NCBI GenBank assembly: GCA_963920705.1
Contig: OY987228.1
Location: 18,794,565-18,858,564 of the forward strand
Reading direction: 5' to 3'
DNA: 64,000 nucleotides
Origin: Odiellus spinosus
Taxonomy: Eukaryota > Arthropoda > Arachnida > Opiliones > Phalangiidae
The position numbers were made by a program, and so were the translations under genes. Of the stretch, positions 34,127 through 46,147 are shown piece after piece (position 1 is the stretch's first letter; every line of letters begins with the position of its first letter). Below the pieces are notes generated by a model. It was given only the letters and a program-made list of their open reading frames with translations. It had not been told where the DNA came from and ran no database searches.

Positions 34127-34640
34127 AGGTTTTTAAGATTTTGATGGGAATTTAAAGGTTTATTTAGATTTGTTAGGAATTTAAAAGTTTTTTTTAGATT
34201 TGTTGGGAATTCAAATTTTTTTTATTTTTTTTTAGATTTCTTGGAAATTTAAAGGCTTTTTAGATTTCTTGGGAATTTAAAGGCTTTTTTTAGATTTGTT
34301 GGGAATTTAAAGGTTTTTTTAGATTTGTTGGGAATTTAAAGGTTTTTTTTTAGATTTGTTGGGAATTTAAAGGTTTTTTTTTAGATTTGTTGGGAATTTA
34401 AAGCCTTTTTCAGATTTGTTGGGAATTTAAAGCCTTTTTCAGATTTGTTGGGAATTTAATGTTTTTTTTCAGATTTGTTGGGAATTTAATGTTTTTTTTT
34501 CAGAATTGTTGGGAATTTAAAGCTTTTTTTCAGATTTCTTGGGAATTTAAAGTTTTTTTTTTTTTTTTTAGATTTGTTGGGAATTTCAAGGTTTTTTAGA
34601 TTTGAAAATTTAAAATTTTTTGTAGTTTTTTTGGGAATAC
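34127..34640. repeat. Minisatellite, about 16 units of 28-38 bp
   Basis: Head-to-tail units of the form T-run, AGATTTGTTGGGAATTTAAAGG. Unit length changes mainly through the T-run; the core varies at a few sites (TTCTTGG, GAATTG, AAGCC). Divergence is higher at both ends. Confidence 0.93.
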
Positions 34641-37574
34641 AGCTCGGAGTTTTTAGTGACATAGTCTCTTAGTCTTTTCCCAAACTCGTTGTTATTATAA
34701 AACTTCACTTATGAACTTTGAAAGAAAGGCAACATCTTCCATAGAAACAGTTCTATTTAACTGCTTTTTTTTGTTAGTTTTAAAGGCTGGCTAAAGTATA
34801 GATAATCTTATACTTGACCCAACCTTCAAAAAAAGGCAAAATCTTCAATAGAAAGAGGTGTTTTTTGAGCCCTTTTTGCTGGTTCTAAGGTTATTTTATA
34901 ATACCAATTATTGACCCCACGTCCAGAAACGATTTTAATACGGTTTCTAATTAAGATTTTAAGTGTGAATGCGTCTTTACATACAAGGCTAGAGAAAACT
35001 GGGGCGTATTTCGAATTGGCAACGATTTCCGAGTGGCCGATTTCGAAATGGTCCCCCAACTTTTCGAGGTAATTAATGAGGTTTTTGGTTATATATTCAA
35101 CGGCCATGTACTCCTATATAGATTCAGTACCCAGCAGCTTTTAATTCAATTGGGTTCGACTAATAAGCGAATACCACCATCCCACTCCGCCTCTCCCTAA
35201 CGCGAGGGGATTCTATTAATTAGGAACTTATCCGTTTGATTTTTCGGGACCACGCCAAAATCCTTCGCACGGGTTATAAGCGAGATAATATTTTATTAGT
35301 TCTCTCTATGTTTATCCGACTTCATATATAGAGATACGTTATAAGCCAGTGGCATGCCAGTACCAAAAGTATTGAATTTCTCTCGCTGATGGTATTTTTT
35401 ATGGTTGAGCTAGAGAAAAGAAAAAAAAAAGACTTCAAAACCAAAAAAAAAGGTTCTCTGACATCCCTCCAGGTATAAAAGTCGGGCGTAAGATCAATTT
35501 TCTGATACCCCGCCTCTGTTATAAAAATGTTTCTTTTCATCTCAAGAGAAGGCGAACTGTTTATATATTTTATATTTTTGAGTTTCGTGCAATTTCATGA
35601 ATTGTAACTATACTATTACCATGAGTATATAAGAAAGTAAGAAATCCACTTACGTACTAACATTAAAAACTCGCGAAAAATAAGGTTTCATCGCTATTTA
35701 AATTAACCTGGTCCCCAATGGACTTCCAAACTAGCTGTACTCCAATATTTTGACTTTTAGTTTTAGCTTTGAATTGGAAGTTAAAAAGGTTGAACTCACG
35801 CGCCAAACGTGGTCCTCAGTCTCTGAATAACAATGACAAAAATGTTTCCGAAGTTTAGAACTATATTTGGCCCTTAAAAATGGAACTTTTTTATACATTA
35901 TATGTTCCAATTATAAGGATAAACTTGTTGAAAGATAATCTCTGAATCTTGAAACGAATTCTAGTTGGTAAATGCAACGTTTTACATATTTTAAACATAA
36001 AAACTGTGGGCCTAATTTTGGCAGAAAGTGAAGAAAGTAGAAACTTAGCCCCTCCCATTCCTGAATCGGTAGTTTCACTACAGTTAAAGCAATTACACAC
36101 TCGTGTTGAATGAATAAATTAATGGTATTAAATTCCAACTAATTTCTAACTAATTAAGGATGGTTCAGATATTTACTCGCGCTTAAAACCTGACAAGTTG
36201 AATGGACAGCGTCCTAGGGGAATGAACTACCATTGCACTGTAAGTCGCTAGTGAACCAAAAAGACTCTTAATGAGCTTGCATCGTCTTTCTTTTTAATTT
36301 CTTGGCTTTTGGGTTGGTCCAGAAGATGGAAAGAAACCTTTTTGACTTTTCCGGATGAAAAGTGCAGTCGTCGTCAAAATAAACGGCCACTTTTCTATTA
36401 GTTTTATCTTTGAAAAAGGTCAGTTTCTTGACAATAACTAGCTGGGACGCAAATGGAAGCTGACCACCAATGATCTTCCAATATTGTCAACCCATGTATA
36501 ACAAAGAATGGAACAAAGCTCGTATCTGTTTAGGTGTCAAAACAAACTCTATATTTCTGGCTTCAGCCTTAAAAAGCCGTAAATATTTTTTGTTTCTTTC
36601 AATTTTCGGACCAGTTTTAGCTAGACAGGAAAGCTAGTAAAGTAAATCCCACTCGTGTTTGACATCTTAGTTTTTCGTACCATCGAGCTGTCAGATAACT
36701 TAACACTATGTTTCTAACGATATAAGAAAAGTTTCCACTATCTTTCGAAGATATTCTTTCAATTACGAGCTATAATTTTAAAATTGTAGACTGTTCAGAG
36801 GGTTAGGGCAGGCATTATATACTTTTAATATCGTTTAATATGCCGTTAAAAGTTGGGGATTAGTTAAATTGTTCGGTGTACTTGCTAATTAGAAGCGAAA
36901 TGCAAATAGAAACATTAATATTTTTTCCTATAAGTATTCTTTGGACACTTGCTTATTGTGTAGGGGATTTCAATAAGATTTTAAACCTTTTTTGGAATTT
37001 CAATCTTAATTATAAAACTTGAGTACTCATCCAAATTTGACTGAATTTTACTTTCCCTTTGATATAAAAATCAGTCGTGTAGGTTTTTTAAAACGATTTT
37101 CCAGATAACAACGTTAAACTATATCTTTTTTAGGTTTAACCCCTTTTTTAGCGTTGGTGTTTGTATGTTTTAAACGTGCGGGCTAAATGCCAAAAATCAG
37201 TATCAGCGAATTCTTTCTTTTACAAATTGGATTGTTATTCCTCGTGGTAAACGACTTCTTAATGTTACACGAATCTTTTTTTCTCCCTTTCGATTCCTCT
37301 TTTACGGTTTCTGAAAACGCTAAAAGTTAGCAAAAAAACTAAATCGAAACGAGAACGCCTGTGTTTTCATTCAAAGCGTAATGAGCTGTAAATTAGGAGA
37401 AAAAAATGAAGTAAACATAAATACTTTATACAAACTATAAAGTGCCGAAAAATAATACTTAATTGTTACGGTTTTCTAAGCACGTTCTCTTAAAGTGTCG
37501 AAGACATGGTTGTTTTTTGTTTTTTAGTTAATAGAACAGAAAAGCCGCCTTCATACTAGAATTTGAAGCCCTGT
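34641..37574. other. Non-coding DNA, no gene seen
   Basis: AT-rich, with no recognised exon, RNA gene or transposon end. Open frames of 70-93 codons lack motifs. Confidence 0.45.
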
Positions 37575-37578
37575 TTAA
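37575..37578. repeat. TTAA target site (left)
   Basis: Paired with TTAA at 38119-38122. Confidence 0.7.
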
Positions 37579-38118
37579 AGGGAATATGCAACCTAACAAC
37601 AATTAGCCTAATCCACTAGTAAAAACATTTACAAACAAATTTTAAACTAAAAATCAATTTAAAACTTACCAGGAAAATAGGCGTAGCTCTATTCAAGGAG
37701 ATCCTGGATTTCTTTGCATTGATTGGTCAGCGACCAATGAGGAAAGGTCCTTTCATTGATTCTTTATCGTTTAAATAGGCCTAATCCACTAATAAAAAAT
37801 TAAAAATATTTAAATAGAAATAAATTTAAAACCCCAAAAATGACTTAGCTCAGATCTATTCATGGAGATCATGAATTTCTTCGCATTGATTGAACAGCGA
37901 CCAATCGAATATTATTGTAAATCTCATGGACAGGCCTTTGCTCATTGGTAGCTGAATCTTCAATTTCGAAGAAATACGGGGATCTCCATGAATCCAGCTA
38001 AGCCTATTTTCCTGGTAAGTTTTAAATTTATTTCTAGTTTGTAATATTGTACTGGTGGACTAAGCATATTTAAACAATAAGGAATCAATAAAAAAAAATG
38101 TTAGATTGCATTCTCCCT
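37579..38118. mobile_element. 540-bp element at a TTAA site (C)
   Basis: Ends AGGGAATATGCAACC and, reversed, AGGGAGAATGCAATC. It carries the same internal blocks as element B at 40492 (AATAGG-TTAGCT, GGAGATC, ATGAATCCAG-TAAGCCTATTTT). The subterminal block CCTAATCCACTA occurs twice in the same orientation (about 37607 and 37780), so the copy looks like one element plus the left half of another. No coding capacity. Confidence 0.85.
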
Positions 38119-40487
38119 TTAACAAAATGATTTTTCTGTAATTTTTTAAAGAAATTAAGAAATTGAATATCCTTGGTATTTAAATTATCTTCAAAATTTT
38201 ATAATAATCTTAAGAATGGAAATAGCCACTCATTTGTATAGACGAGAAACGACCCGTATTTAGCAATAATTGGTTCGCATTCTCAAAGAACATCGTGTTG
38301 TCGACACTTATGAAAAACACGTAAATCTTAAGCATTGTTTTTCCAGTCTCGAGTTTAAGGAATTTGTATAAAAACTATTAAATCCGTTTCTTAACGAGCA
38401 AAGCGTGACTTGTCACACAATTTTTGATGCATTATTATGAGACATAAAAATGAAAAACTTAACCGCGTGGCGCAGCTGATGCCCGTTTAGAACTACCCTC
38501 AAATTTGTTTCTTATACGCTTTTTAAGTCATTTTTTTTAGCAATGTTGCTATATAAAAATGCTAAAATATTCGTATTTTTCTTTGCACCTGCTGAGCTTT
38601 TCCTGTAGGTGGTTTCTTATTATTTTTTATATATACGTTAAGTCTTATATCTTATTATATTCGGGGGAGAGTAATAATATATATTCCTATAATTTCTCCA
38701 TTAAAAACTGGTATATAATCCAAAGCCGCTTTAAATTTATAGACGGATTGGATACGCGCCGTCTGCATGGCGAAAACTCATTATTAACACTGTTTAACTT
38801 TTCTATAAGAAACCATCTACATAAATTTTAAAATTGGCCGTTTACCTGGAAATTTTCAATATTCAAGGGATGATGAATGCGTGATAAATTGCTTAATACC
38901 ATATGTAAGCTTAATTTATTCATAGTCTTGAAAATTGCGTCTGCTTATATTGCATACTTTTAACGTATAGTAGCCCGTGTATAACGTGAGGATATTTTTT
39001 ACTATTCATTCTGACAATAATATAGTAAATCCAATCTGTATAATAATATTTATTTTACAACAAATTGTTGAAGGTAACTACAGAGGCATAGCCTATTCTG
39101 AATAGTTGCCGGGACAAATACAAACTTTAAAAATTAACAAAAAAAATCAATCAAAGAACTAAGAATTTAAATAAAAAAAAATATGCCCAGTAAACATAAT
39201 CTTAATTAAACTAAACATGGTAATTAACGAGAATTTTTGGCTATAAAAATTGAGCATTCGGCTTTTCTTGTCGACAATTCCTATATTGAACAGATTATTT
39301 AAATCGATTTGACCGAATCTGAAAGATGTTTTTTAAAACGAAATGTCTGCGATATGTAGAGGTACTTTAAGGTCATCTTATTTTCTTGTTTAGCAGACGA
39401 CGTTAGCCGTAACCAATCGTACAATTGAAGCTAGGATGTCTGCATATAAGGGAAGATGATTTTCAAGGGGCGGTTTCCAAAGCATATATAGGACCTTTAA
39501 GGGTTATTCAATCGCGATAGCTTAAAAAAATGTTAGACGAAGGAATTTAAATTCATAGATATAGATTTTAGGCTAATAATTTGTTGTGAGAGGAATCTTT
39601 ATAGCTCTGGATGAGCTGAAAAATATTGTTTCATGAAAAGGGCGATAGGTGTCCTTAATATCAAGATTAACAAATCACCGAGATAACGAAATATTACAAA
39701 TATTTCCATACGTGTTGCTAAATTGCTTCAACCTCTCTTTTCGGATATATCACAACTTTTTTTCTTTCATAATCAAGACGACTTGGTTTTTAAAGTTTTT
39801 TTTTTCCCTTGAAAGAAAAGCAATACTTAAAACAAACTAAACAGGGAATTATGCAAACTTTCGAGGTCATATTTGACGGAGAAAATTAGTCAAGGTAACC
39901 AATAATGGCGGAATGAATATATAATATATTATTACGGAACATTGGGCAAATATTTCGCACTTCATTAATTATATATAATATTAACGCACTGAAAAAAAAT
40001 TGCGTAATTAAACTCGATCAGGCAGATCATTGAGCGCGCATCCTTTTTCGAACTTGAAGCATTTTTTTTTTTTTTTTTTTTTAAATCCATAAATTTTCAA
40101 ACTTGACATTTGGCGCGTAGCAAAAGGACATTCGGGAAGAGGGTCGAAATTTTTTTATCTGCACATGCTATCTTATTATTACTCCTCGCCCTAAGATTTA
40201 ATCGTAGAACAAGTTTATATAAGTGTAATATTTTTTTTTTTAAACTTCGTTCGAACTTATTGAAGCTGAACGGATAGCCGAATTATTTTTTCTCCTGTTT
40301 TTTATTATTGATCTTATCGTAAGTGTATAATAAGTATTACGATAATGACACTCACTTTTAGTAAGATTGTCAATGGTATATTAGATAATTCATATGTTAT
40401 TACACATCTGAGTAAATTTGGAAATTAAATTATACAGATTAGCAATCTATCCGAAAATGTTGATCTCAAAATCCCTGGCAGTCTCAC
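38119..40487. other. Non-coding DNA, no gene seen
   Basis: AT-rich spacer between two related TTAA-site elements. Contains a T-run at 40064-40082. No exon recognised. Confidence 0.45.
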
Positions 40488-40491
40488 TTAA
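40488..40491. repeat. TTAA target site (left)
   Basis: Paired with TTAA at 40847-40850. Confidence 0.75.
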
Positions 40492-40846
40492 AGGGAGAAT
40501 GCAACCTATAAACAAGTGATTCTTTATCGATTATAAATAATTTTAAAACCATCAAAATAGGCTTAGCTGGATTCTTGGTGATCGTCTGAACTCCTTGTAT
40601 AAGGACTAGCGACCAATGATATTGATCGATGACTCTTTTATGGGGAATCCAGGATCTCCATGATCAATGTCATTGGTCTGTTGTCCTTATACGGGGGAGT
40701 TCTGTATTTCTCCATGAATCCAGATAAGCCTATTTTGATGGTAAGTTTTAAATTTATTTCTAGTTTAATATTAGTTTAAATTTTTATTGTGGATTAGGCC
40801 TATTTAAACGATAAGGAATCGATGAAAAATCACTTGCATTCTCCCT
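40492..40846. mobile_element. 355-bp MITE at a TTAA site (B)
   Basis: Ends AGGGAGAATGCAA and, reversed, AGGGAGAATGCAAGTG. The interior is also symmetric: 'AAAATAGGCTTAGCTGGATTC' core blocks on the left mirror 'GAATCCAGATAAGCC' on the right, and GTGATTCTTTATCG mirrors CGATAAGGAATC. No coding capacity. Close relative of element C. Confidence 0.9.
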
Positions 40847-41290
40847 TTAAGGGCCTGGAACTGTATGTTTCAATTATAGCTATACATGTACACGTATGTG
40901 TTCTTCGTTAAACTTCTCAAATTAAATAATTAATAATTTTCTGCTCGATAATTAATGACCAAAAACGAGATACGCTGTTTAAATTCCCCAAAAATCAATT
41001 AAATAGTCGATTATTCATAATTATTGACATTTTATTGATGATGAACTATAGTCTATTCCATCTTGAATCTGCAATCCATACAAGGCTAAATTTTAACCAT
41101 TATCTCTTAGGATTTGTTTAGTTATATAATGGATGGTAAATAATTAGCTTTGTTTGCTCTCTCAATTGAAAATTAATTATATACAACTTAAATCAGTTCA
41201 TTTTATCGAAGTTTTCCGAAGATTATACACTATATCAGAAATAGGCTATATCAGCTACTTTTCTAACTCGAGAATTTGAATAAAATATAA

Positions 41291-41297
41291 GTCTAGT
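41291..41297. repeat. 7-bp target duplication GTCTAGT (left)
   Basis: Repeated exactly at 41635-41641. Confidence 0.9.
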
Positions 41298-41634
41298 CAG
41301 AAGCCGATGAAACCCTCCTTTGAAGTCTACTACTCCAATGTTCCATATAGCGCTCCTCTCTGTATGGGTAAAATTCCCAATTTTACGAGTTAGAAGGGGT
41401 CCTACTTCATCCCCCCTGTCTACGGAAAATTGGAAATTCTCTCTCTCCACAAACGACGACGTTTTTTGGACGAACTCCAAGGCTGCTAGAGATATTCGCT
41501 CGACGAGCTCCCGCACCGAAAACATCTACCGTTAGGAGGCGTACGGATCGCGCCTTTTGAGAATAACCCATACAGAGAGGGTTAGACAAGACCCGGGAGT
41601 AATAGACTTCAAAGGAGGGTTTCATCGGCTTCTG
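41298..41634 (+). mobile_element. 337-bp MITE, 7-bp TSD family, copy 2
   Basis: Same length and orientation as copy 1 at 14756, with only a few substitutions seen by eye (for example TTCATCCCCCC for TTTATCCCTCC). Flanked by GTCTAGT on both sides. Confidence 0.94.
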
Positions 41635-41641
41635 GTCTAGT
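41635..41641. repeat. 7-bp target duplication GTCTAGT (right)
   Basis: Exact copy of 41291-41297. Confidence 0.9.
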
Positions 41642-42645
41642 TGCGATGTTCTCAAATGCGCATATTCAAATTTGTTTACGATGAAACAGTCCTCGAACTG
41701 CTTTGAGGTCTCCCTGGAGGTGTCTTTATCATTCTTACACGGTCGCCAAACACCCGCCTAAATTATATATAATGGATCTGTCGTCTGCTATTTTACACTT
41801 ATGGTTAATTTAGATTAAAAAGGGATATAAGACAATTCGTTAGCTGCAAATCCACGAGCTTACAGACTTAACCTCTTTGTGAGGATTTTCTATACTCTTG
41901 ATCTATTTCGCCTAGTTTTGGCCTCAAAGAAATAACGAAATATATATGGTGGAATGCTTAATACCATAGTTATAAACTTATGAGTGTATTGGTTGCAATT
42001 TCTTTTATAAAAAAAGAGCCCGTGTTATTTTCGTGCACTATTATGTTAGTTTTCCAAGTTTAAAATCCGTGTAAAGAGGCTCTAATGATTACTTTTTGTC
42101 ATGTAAGGGATCAAAGTTGAAAAACACACACGAGAAGTTTTTTTTTTATATATTTCTTTAGAAAAAGGTTTTTAATTTTTTTCTCCTCGATTTTTGGCGC
42201 CTAACTTACAGGTGTCATATGCGTGACGATCTTAAATTGAAAAGAATTTTCTTTTTGTATAAATTGAATTTTGTTTTCACTTATAGAAGTCTATTCGCGC
42301 GTGAGAAGAAGCGCCAAACATCACCAATAGTATTACACTATATTAAGCTACTGTATTTAGTCTTCTGAATGTCGTAAGTTCAGAAAATAATCATAGAACT
42401 ATACCACCATTATTTTATATAGGAATCAAAAAGTTCTGAATTTCAATACTAGATTTCATTAATTTAAATATATAAAATCAAACAAGCTATTTTAAATTTA
42501 TTTTGAGTGGTAATTCGCGGTTAAATATCAAAATGCCGAAGAAATTTCAGATTTCAAAAGAACTACTTGCTGATGATAATGAGACTTTGTCTTTGAAATG
42601 GCGCGAGAACCATAAGAGATGTTTGTTAGAAATAGGGTGTGCTTA

Positions 42646-43085
42646 ACACCAATTATTCCAACGCACTCATCATATGGAAAGGTTTTAATTAGCTTTATTC
42701 CTTCTTTGGTTAATTCCAATTAATTAGTGACTGTTTTTCTATAAGGAGAGATTGGAAAATGGTTTCTACTTTGCTGGTCTTAACCGAATTACATCTACAA
42801 CAATTATTACATATGGAAGGGTTTTAATTAGCTTTATTCCTGCTTTGGTTAATTCCAATTAGTGACTATTTTTCTATAAGGAGAGTGGAAAATGCTTTCT
42901 GCATTGCTGGTCTTAACCAAATCACATCTACAACTATTATTCCAACGCACCCATTCTTAGAAATGAATATTAATTAGTCCTATTTCCTACTTTGGTTAAT
43001 TACAATTAGAGACTGTTTTTCAATAAGGAGAGATTGGAAAGTGGTTTCTACATTGATAGTCTTTACCAAATCACATTTTTGCAAC
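42646..43085 (+). repeat. Three tandem units of about 140-146 bp
   Basis: Each unit has AATTATT(CC), a run TTTTAATTAGCTTTATTCC-like, TTTGGTTAATTCCAATTA, CTATAAGGAGAG, GGAAAATG-TTTCT and GGTCTTAACC-AAATCACAT blocks. Spacing of the GCTTTATTCC anchor is 139 bp between units 1 and 2 and about 146 bp to unit 3. The third unit is the most diverged. Confidence 0.88.
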
Positions 43086-43130
43086 GAGGGTTCATAAATA
43101 CCTGGAAATATTAGGGAATTTGAATATTCT

Positions 43131-43215
43131 CAAAAAAAAAAAAAATAATAATAATAATAATTATTAAATAAATAAATAAATAAATAAAAAAATAAAAAGA
43201 TAAAAACTAAAAAAA
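43131..43215. repeat. A-rich AAT/AAAT microsatellite
   Basis: Poly-A followed by (AAT)n and (AAAT)n. Immediately before it lies AAATATTAGGGAATTTGAAT, similar to repeats at 33560-33600. Confidence 0.85.
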
Positions 43216-44308
43216 AAAGGGAAATTGGTTTTTCAAATATTGTCTGAACCCCATTTAGACGCGCCATTTCATACGATATTTCATTGGCATCAGCAACTCA
43301 GTTTTCTCGTGAATTTTCGGTGACATTTCTTGAACGGATTTAGGCTTAGCGAGTTTAGTTTGGTAATTTACTCTAAATTACCGCGAAACCTTTGAGTATT
43401 GAGTTTTAGATATATTTTTAAATCAATTAAAAAATTACTTTTTTATCAGAGTAGGCCTTTCATCTATTTGTTTATATTCGTAGTCCCTTTTAAATTATTT
43501 AGGAGTTAGTAAACTTCTATTACTGGCTGGAACGTAGATGTAAGGAAAACCTCTAGAGGTAAATATTAGAATTTCGACTTAAATTAGTTTTCTAATGAAT
43601 TTACTCAAACTATGCCTATGATTTCCACAAAGTTTCCATCTCCAATTAAATTTTATGCCTAGGACTATTGAATTATACACGTATGTTTATTTAATTTACC
43701 GCTATGTCAATATTCCAAACACGCCTGGACTTAAACTAATCAAAATTATCGATAATTAGAAATTTAAAGTCGAAGCGGAAGAAGGGTTTTACTCGAGGGA
43801 TCGGACACTTCATTTTTGTGCAGGGGGTTTTAAGGATATTTTTTTTTTTTTTTCAATTTTCATAGCTATTTTTGGGATTTCGTTATTAATTTCATAAAAA
43901 GAACGGCCAGATTTTTGTATTTCGGCCATATTGTCCTGGATTTTGACAAGTTTTCGACCCCTCGGGTCCACAGTTTCCACGAAAGCAATTGTAAGCCAAG
44001 TTGTAACAACCTTAGAAAATGTGGGAAAATTAAAGCCAGGTTACAATTATTTGAATCGCCCGTCATCTTTTTAAAATACCGCGGGTGCTTCTCTGTAATC
44101 ATCGTTTCATATTTTCCGCGGCTCATATATCACAATTTCAACCAATTGAGGCCTTATTTTCTTTTATATTTCCTCTAAATAAAAGAACTACATTTCTGCC
44201 CTTTTCGTCAAGCTTACGTGGGAAGCAGACCCGTACAGTAGGAAAGCCAGAAATACAGTGTTTAAGATTATCCTTTCTCCTAATTAGCAACTAAATCATT
44301 AGGAAAAT
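43216..44308. other. Non-coding DNA, no gene seen
   Basis: Open frames on both strands at about 43866-44178 overlap each other and show no motif. No exon recognised. Confidence 0.4.
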
Positions 44309-44503
44309 ACAGACTGCGTTCAGTGACGTTACCGCGATTTCGAAACGGTCTCTCGAGTATACCGGAAAATCTCAAAAGTAACCAGAAAAACTCCTCGAGT
44401 TTCTATCTTCGGGAACTGGAAGTGAAAATTCCCGTTCAGCGACGAACCGGAGTTTGTGGTAGCATATCGGTCGTTTGGGTAAGCGTCACTGAACGCAGTC
44501 ACA
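44309..44503. mobile_element. 189-bp MITE with 3-bp TSD
   Basis: The element proper is 44312-44500: left end GACTGCGTTCAGTGACG and right end CGTCACTGAACGCAGTC, perfect inverted repeats for 17 bp, continuing imperfectly (TTACC/TTACCC). Flanked by ACA on both sides. A 3-bp duplication fits PIF/Harbinger or CACTA-type elements, but ACA alone is weak. Confidence 0.8.
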
Positions 44504-45908
44504 GTGGCACCCTTTCACTATCTCCTTCTGGTTCGAGATAATTGCTTGGAAACTTACATTAGTCATTGTGACATTGTTATCTTCTAAAAATCAGAAATTC
44601 TAACGTTAAAAGCCATTCAATTTCGAAATATTTTCAATAATATCTCGGGATCTGACACCGCGCCTCCATAAACATAACATTTTGTCAAAATGTCACAATA
44701 TTGTATTCGGGGTGTTAAAAATCTATCCACCCTAAAAACTGCCAAAAATTTCTTTTCAATATATTTTCTTCAATTTTATTTTTTCTCGTAATCTTTCTCC
44801 CTCGAAAAAAGAAGGCGAAGTTTATATAACTCGGCGCGATATGTGTGGGCCCTAAAAACTCCGCTTAACCTTGTCGGAGTATCCAGAAAGAGCCGAGTTC
44901 AAAATCTTTTCTTTCACTCTCCATCGCTCTCTTTACTCCCTTGCTTCGCTCAAAATATATATAAGGCTGCCAATAACTTGTTCGTCGGTTCCCAATATAG
45001 GCACGTGGTGTTACCCCAAAAACGCATCGAGATGAAAGTGAGGCAAGGGGGATGAGTTTTCTAGTCAGCCCCGAGCGGCCAAAAAAAATATCTTTTACGT
45101 CTGTTTTTATCGATGGCTTTTTTTTCGCTCGCTTAACTCTTTTAGAAAAAGAGTCTTACGAATACGATTAATCTGTCTGTCGCTTTGCACGGCTACAACA
45201 AACATATTTCTTAAGGCTATATTTATATGAGAAAAGTCTTTTTAGCGAGGAGTCTATCAATAAAAATATTGATTTCTAGATTTCCTAATTTTGTTTGTGA
45301 ACTAGTTTTAGGAAAAGATTTTGAGTTTTAACGAGTTTTAAAACATTATCAGACTGGGTTTTGGGGAAGTGTATGATCCCTGGCCTCTCTTCGCCTTTGT
45401 ATCAACCTGTTAATTAATCAATTCGACCTATAGAGTTGAGTCTAGCCTTTAGCGTCCTTCCATCTCCAAGAGATGACCTGTGTTGGCTTTGGCTAGCTTA
45501 GCTCATGCTACTAGCTCTTTGTGGAATTGACTAAATTGTTGTTGGCAACTTGGCATAGAGAAGGAAAAAAAAAAAAAAAGGTTTAGTTGCAACATAACTG
45601 AACCTACGTTGAACGATCTTCAGATTATGATAGATGTCCTCGAGATACGATAACTACGAAATTAATCCTTTTAATTTCATCAAAATCAATCGATAAAGAT
45701 TGATATTAAGCAACTTTGAAGTCGCAAAAAAAGCGCATTATTACTAAGTCCGTCGCACATTTCAATAAACCCGAAATATTGTGAGTTTAGGCTCTATTCT
45801 CGGCTTCAAGGGGAGTTGGCACGTAATATACAACAACATTGTATCAATCCACGTTTAAGTTTTTCCATTACGTCAACTCCTCTTGAACAGTTATTACGCT
45901 CGTCTCTA
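44504..45908. other. Non-coding DNA, weak promoter-like spot
   Basis: TATATATAAGG at about 44957-44967 sits after CT-rich sequence and could be a TATA box, but no exon follows that I can recognise. The rest is AT-rich spacer. Confidence 0.3.
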
Positions 45909-46145
45909 AAGCTGCGGTCACACTAGCATTTCTCAATCGATTTGAAACGGTGAAATCGAACCGATATTCAAATCGCTAGGAATCGTTTTAAGCGTGACGC
46001 GTTCACCCATTATTTTTATAAATCGATTTATTGTAGCTTCATCTATCGGTTGTTGAAACCGAATCGGTATGAATTGGTTCACGCAACTCTGCAAAACGTT
46101 TTGTAACTGTTTAAATCGATTTCAAGGGATATATGAACGCGGCTT
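45909..46145 (+). mobile_element. 237-bp MITE at a TA site
   Basis: Left end AAGCTGCGGTCACACTAG; right end reversed reads AAGCCGCGTTCATA. TA flanks both sides (45907-45908 and 46146-46147). The interior is rich in ATCGATTT motifs in both orientations. Related to 11631-11800. No coding capacity. Confidence 0.75.
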
Positions 46146-46147
46146 TA

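Noticed and set aside
34127..34640. Regular repeats that could suggest a CRISPR array
   Set aside because: There is no unique-spacer pattern: whole units, including the T-runs, are related head to tail. It is a eukaryotic minisatellite.
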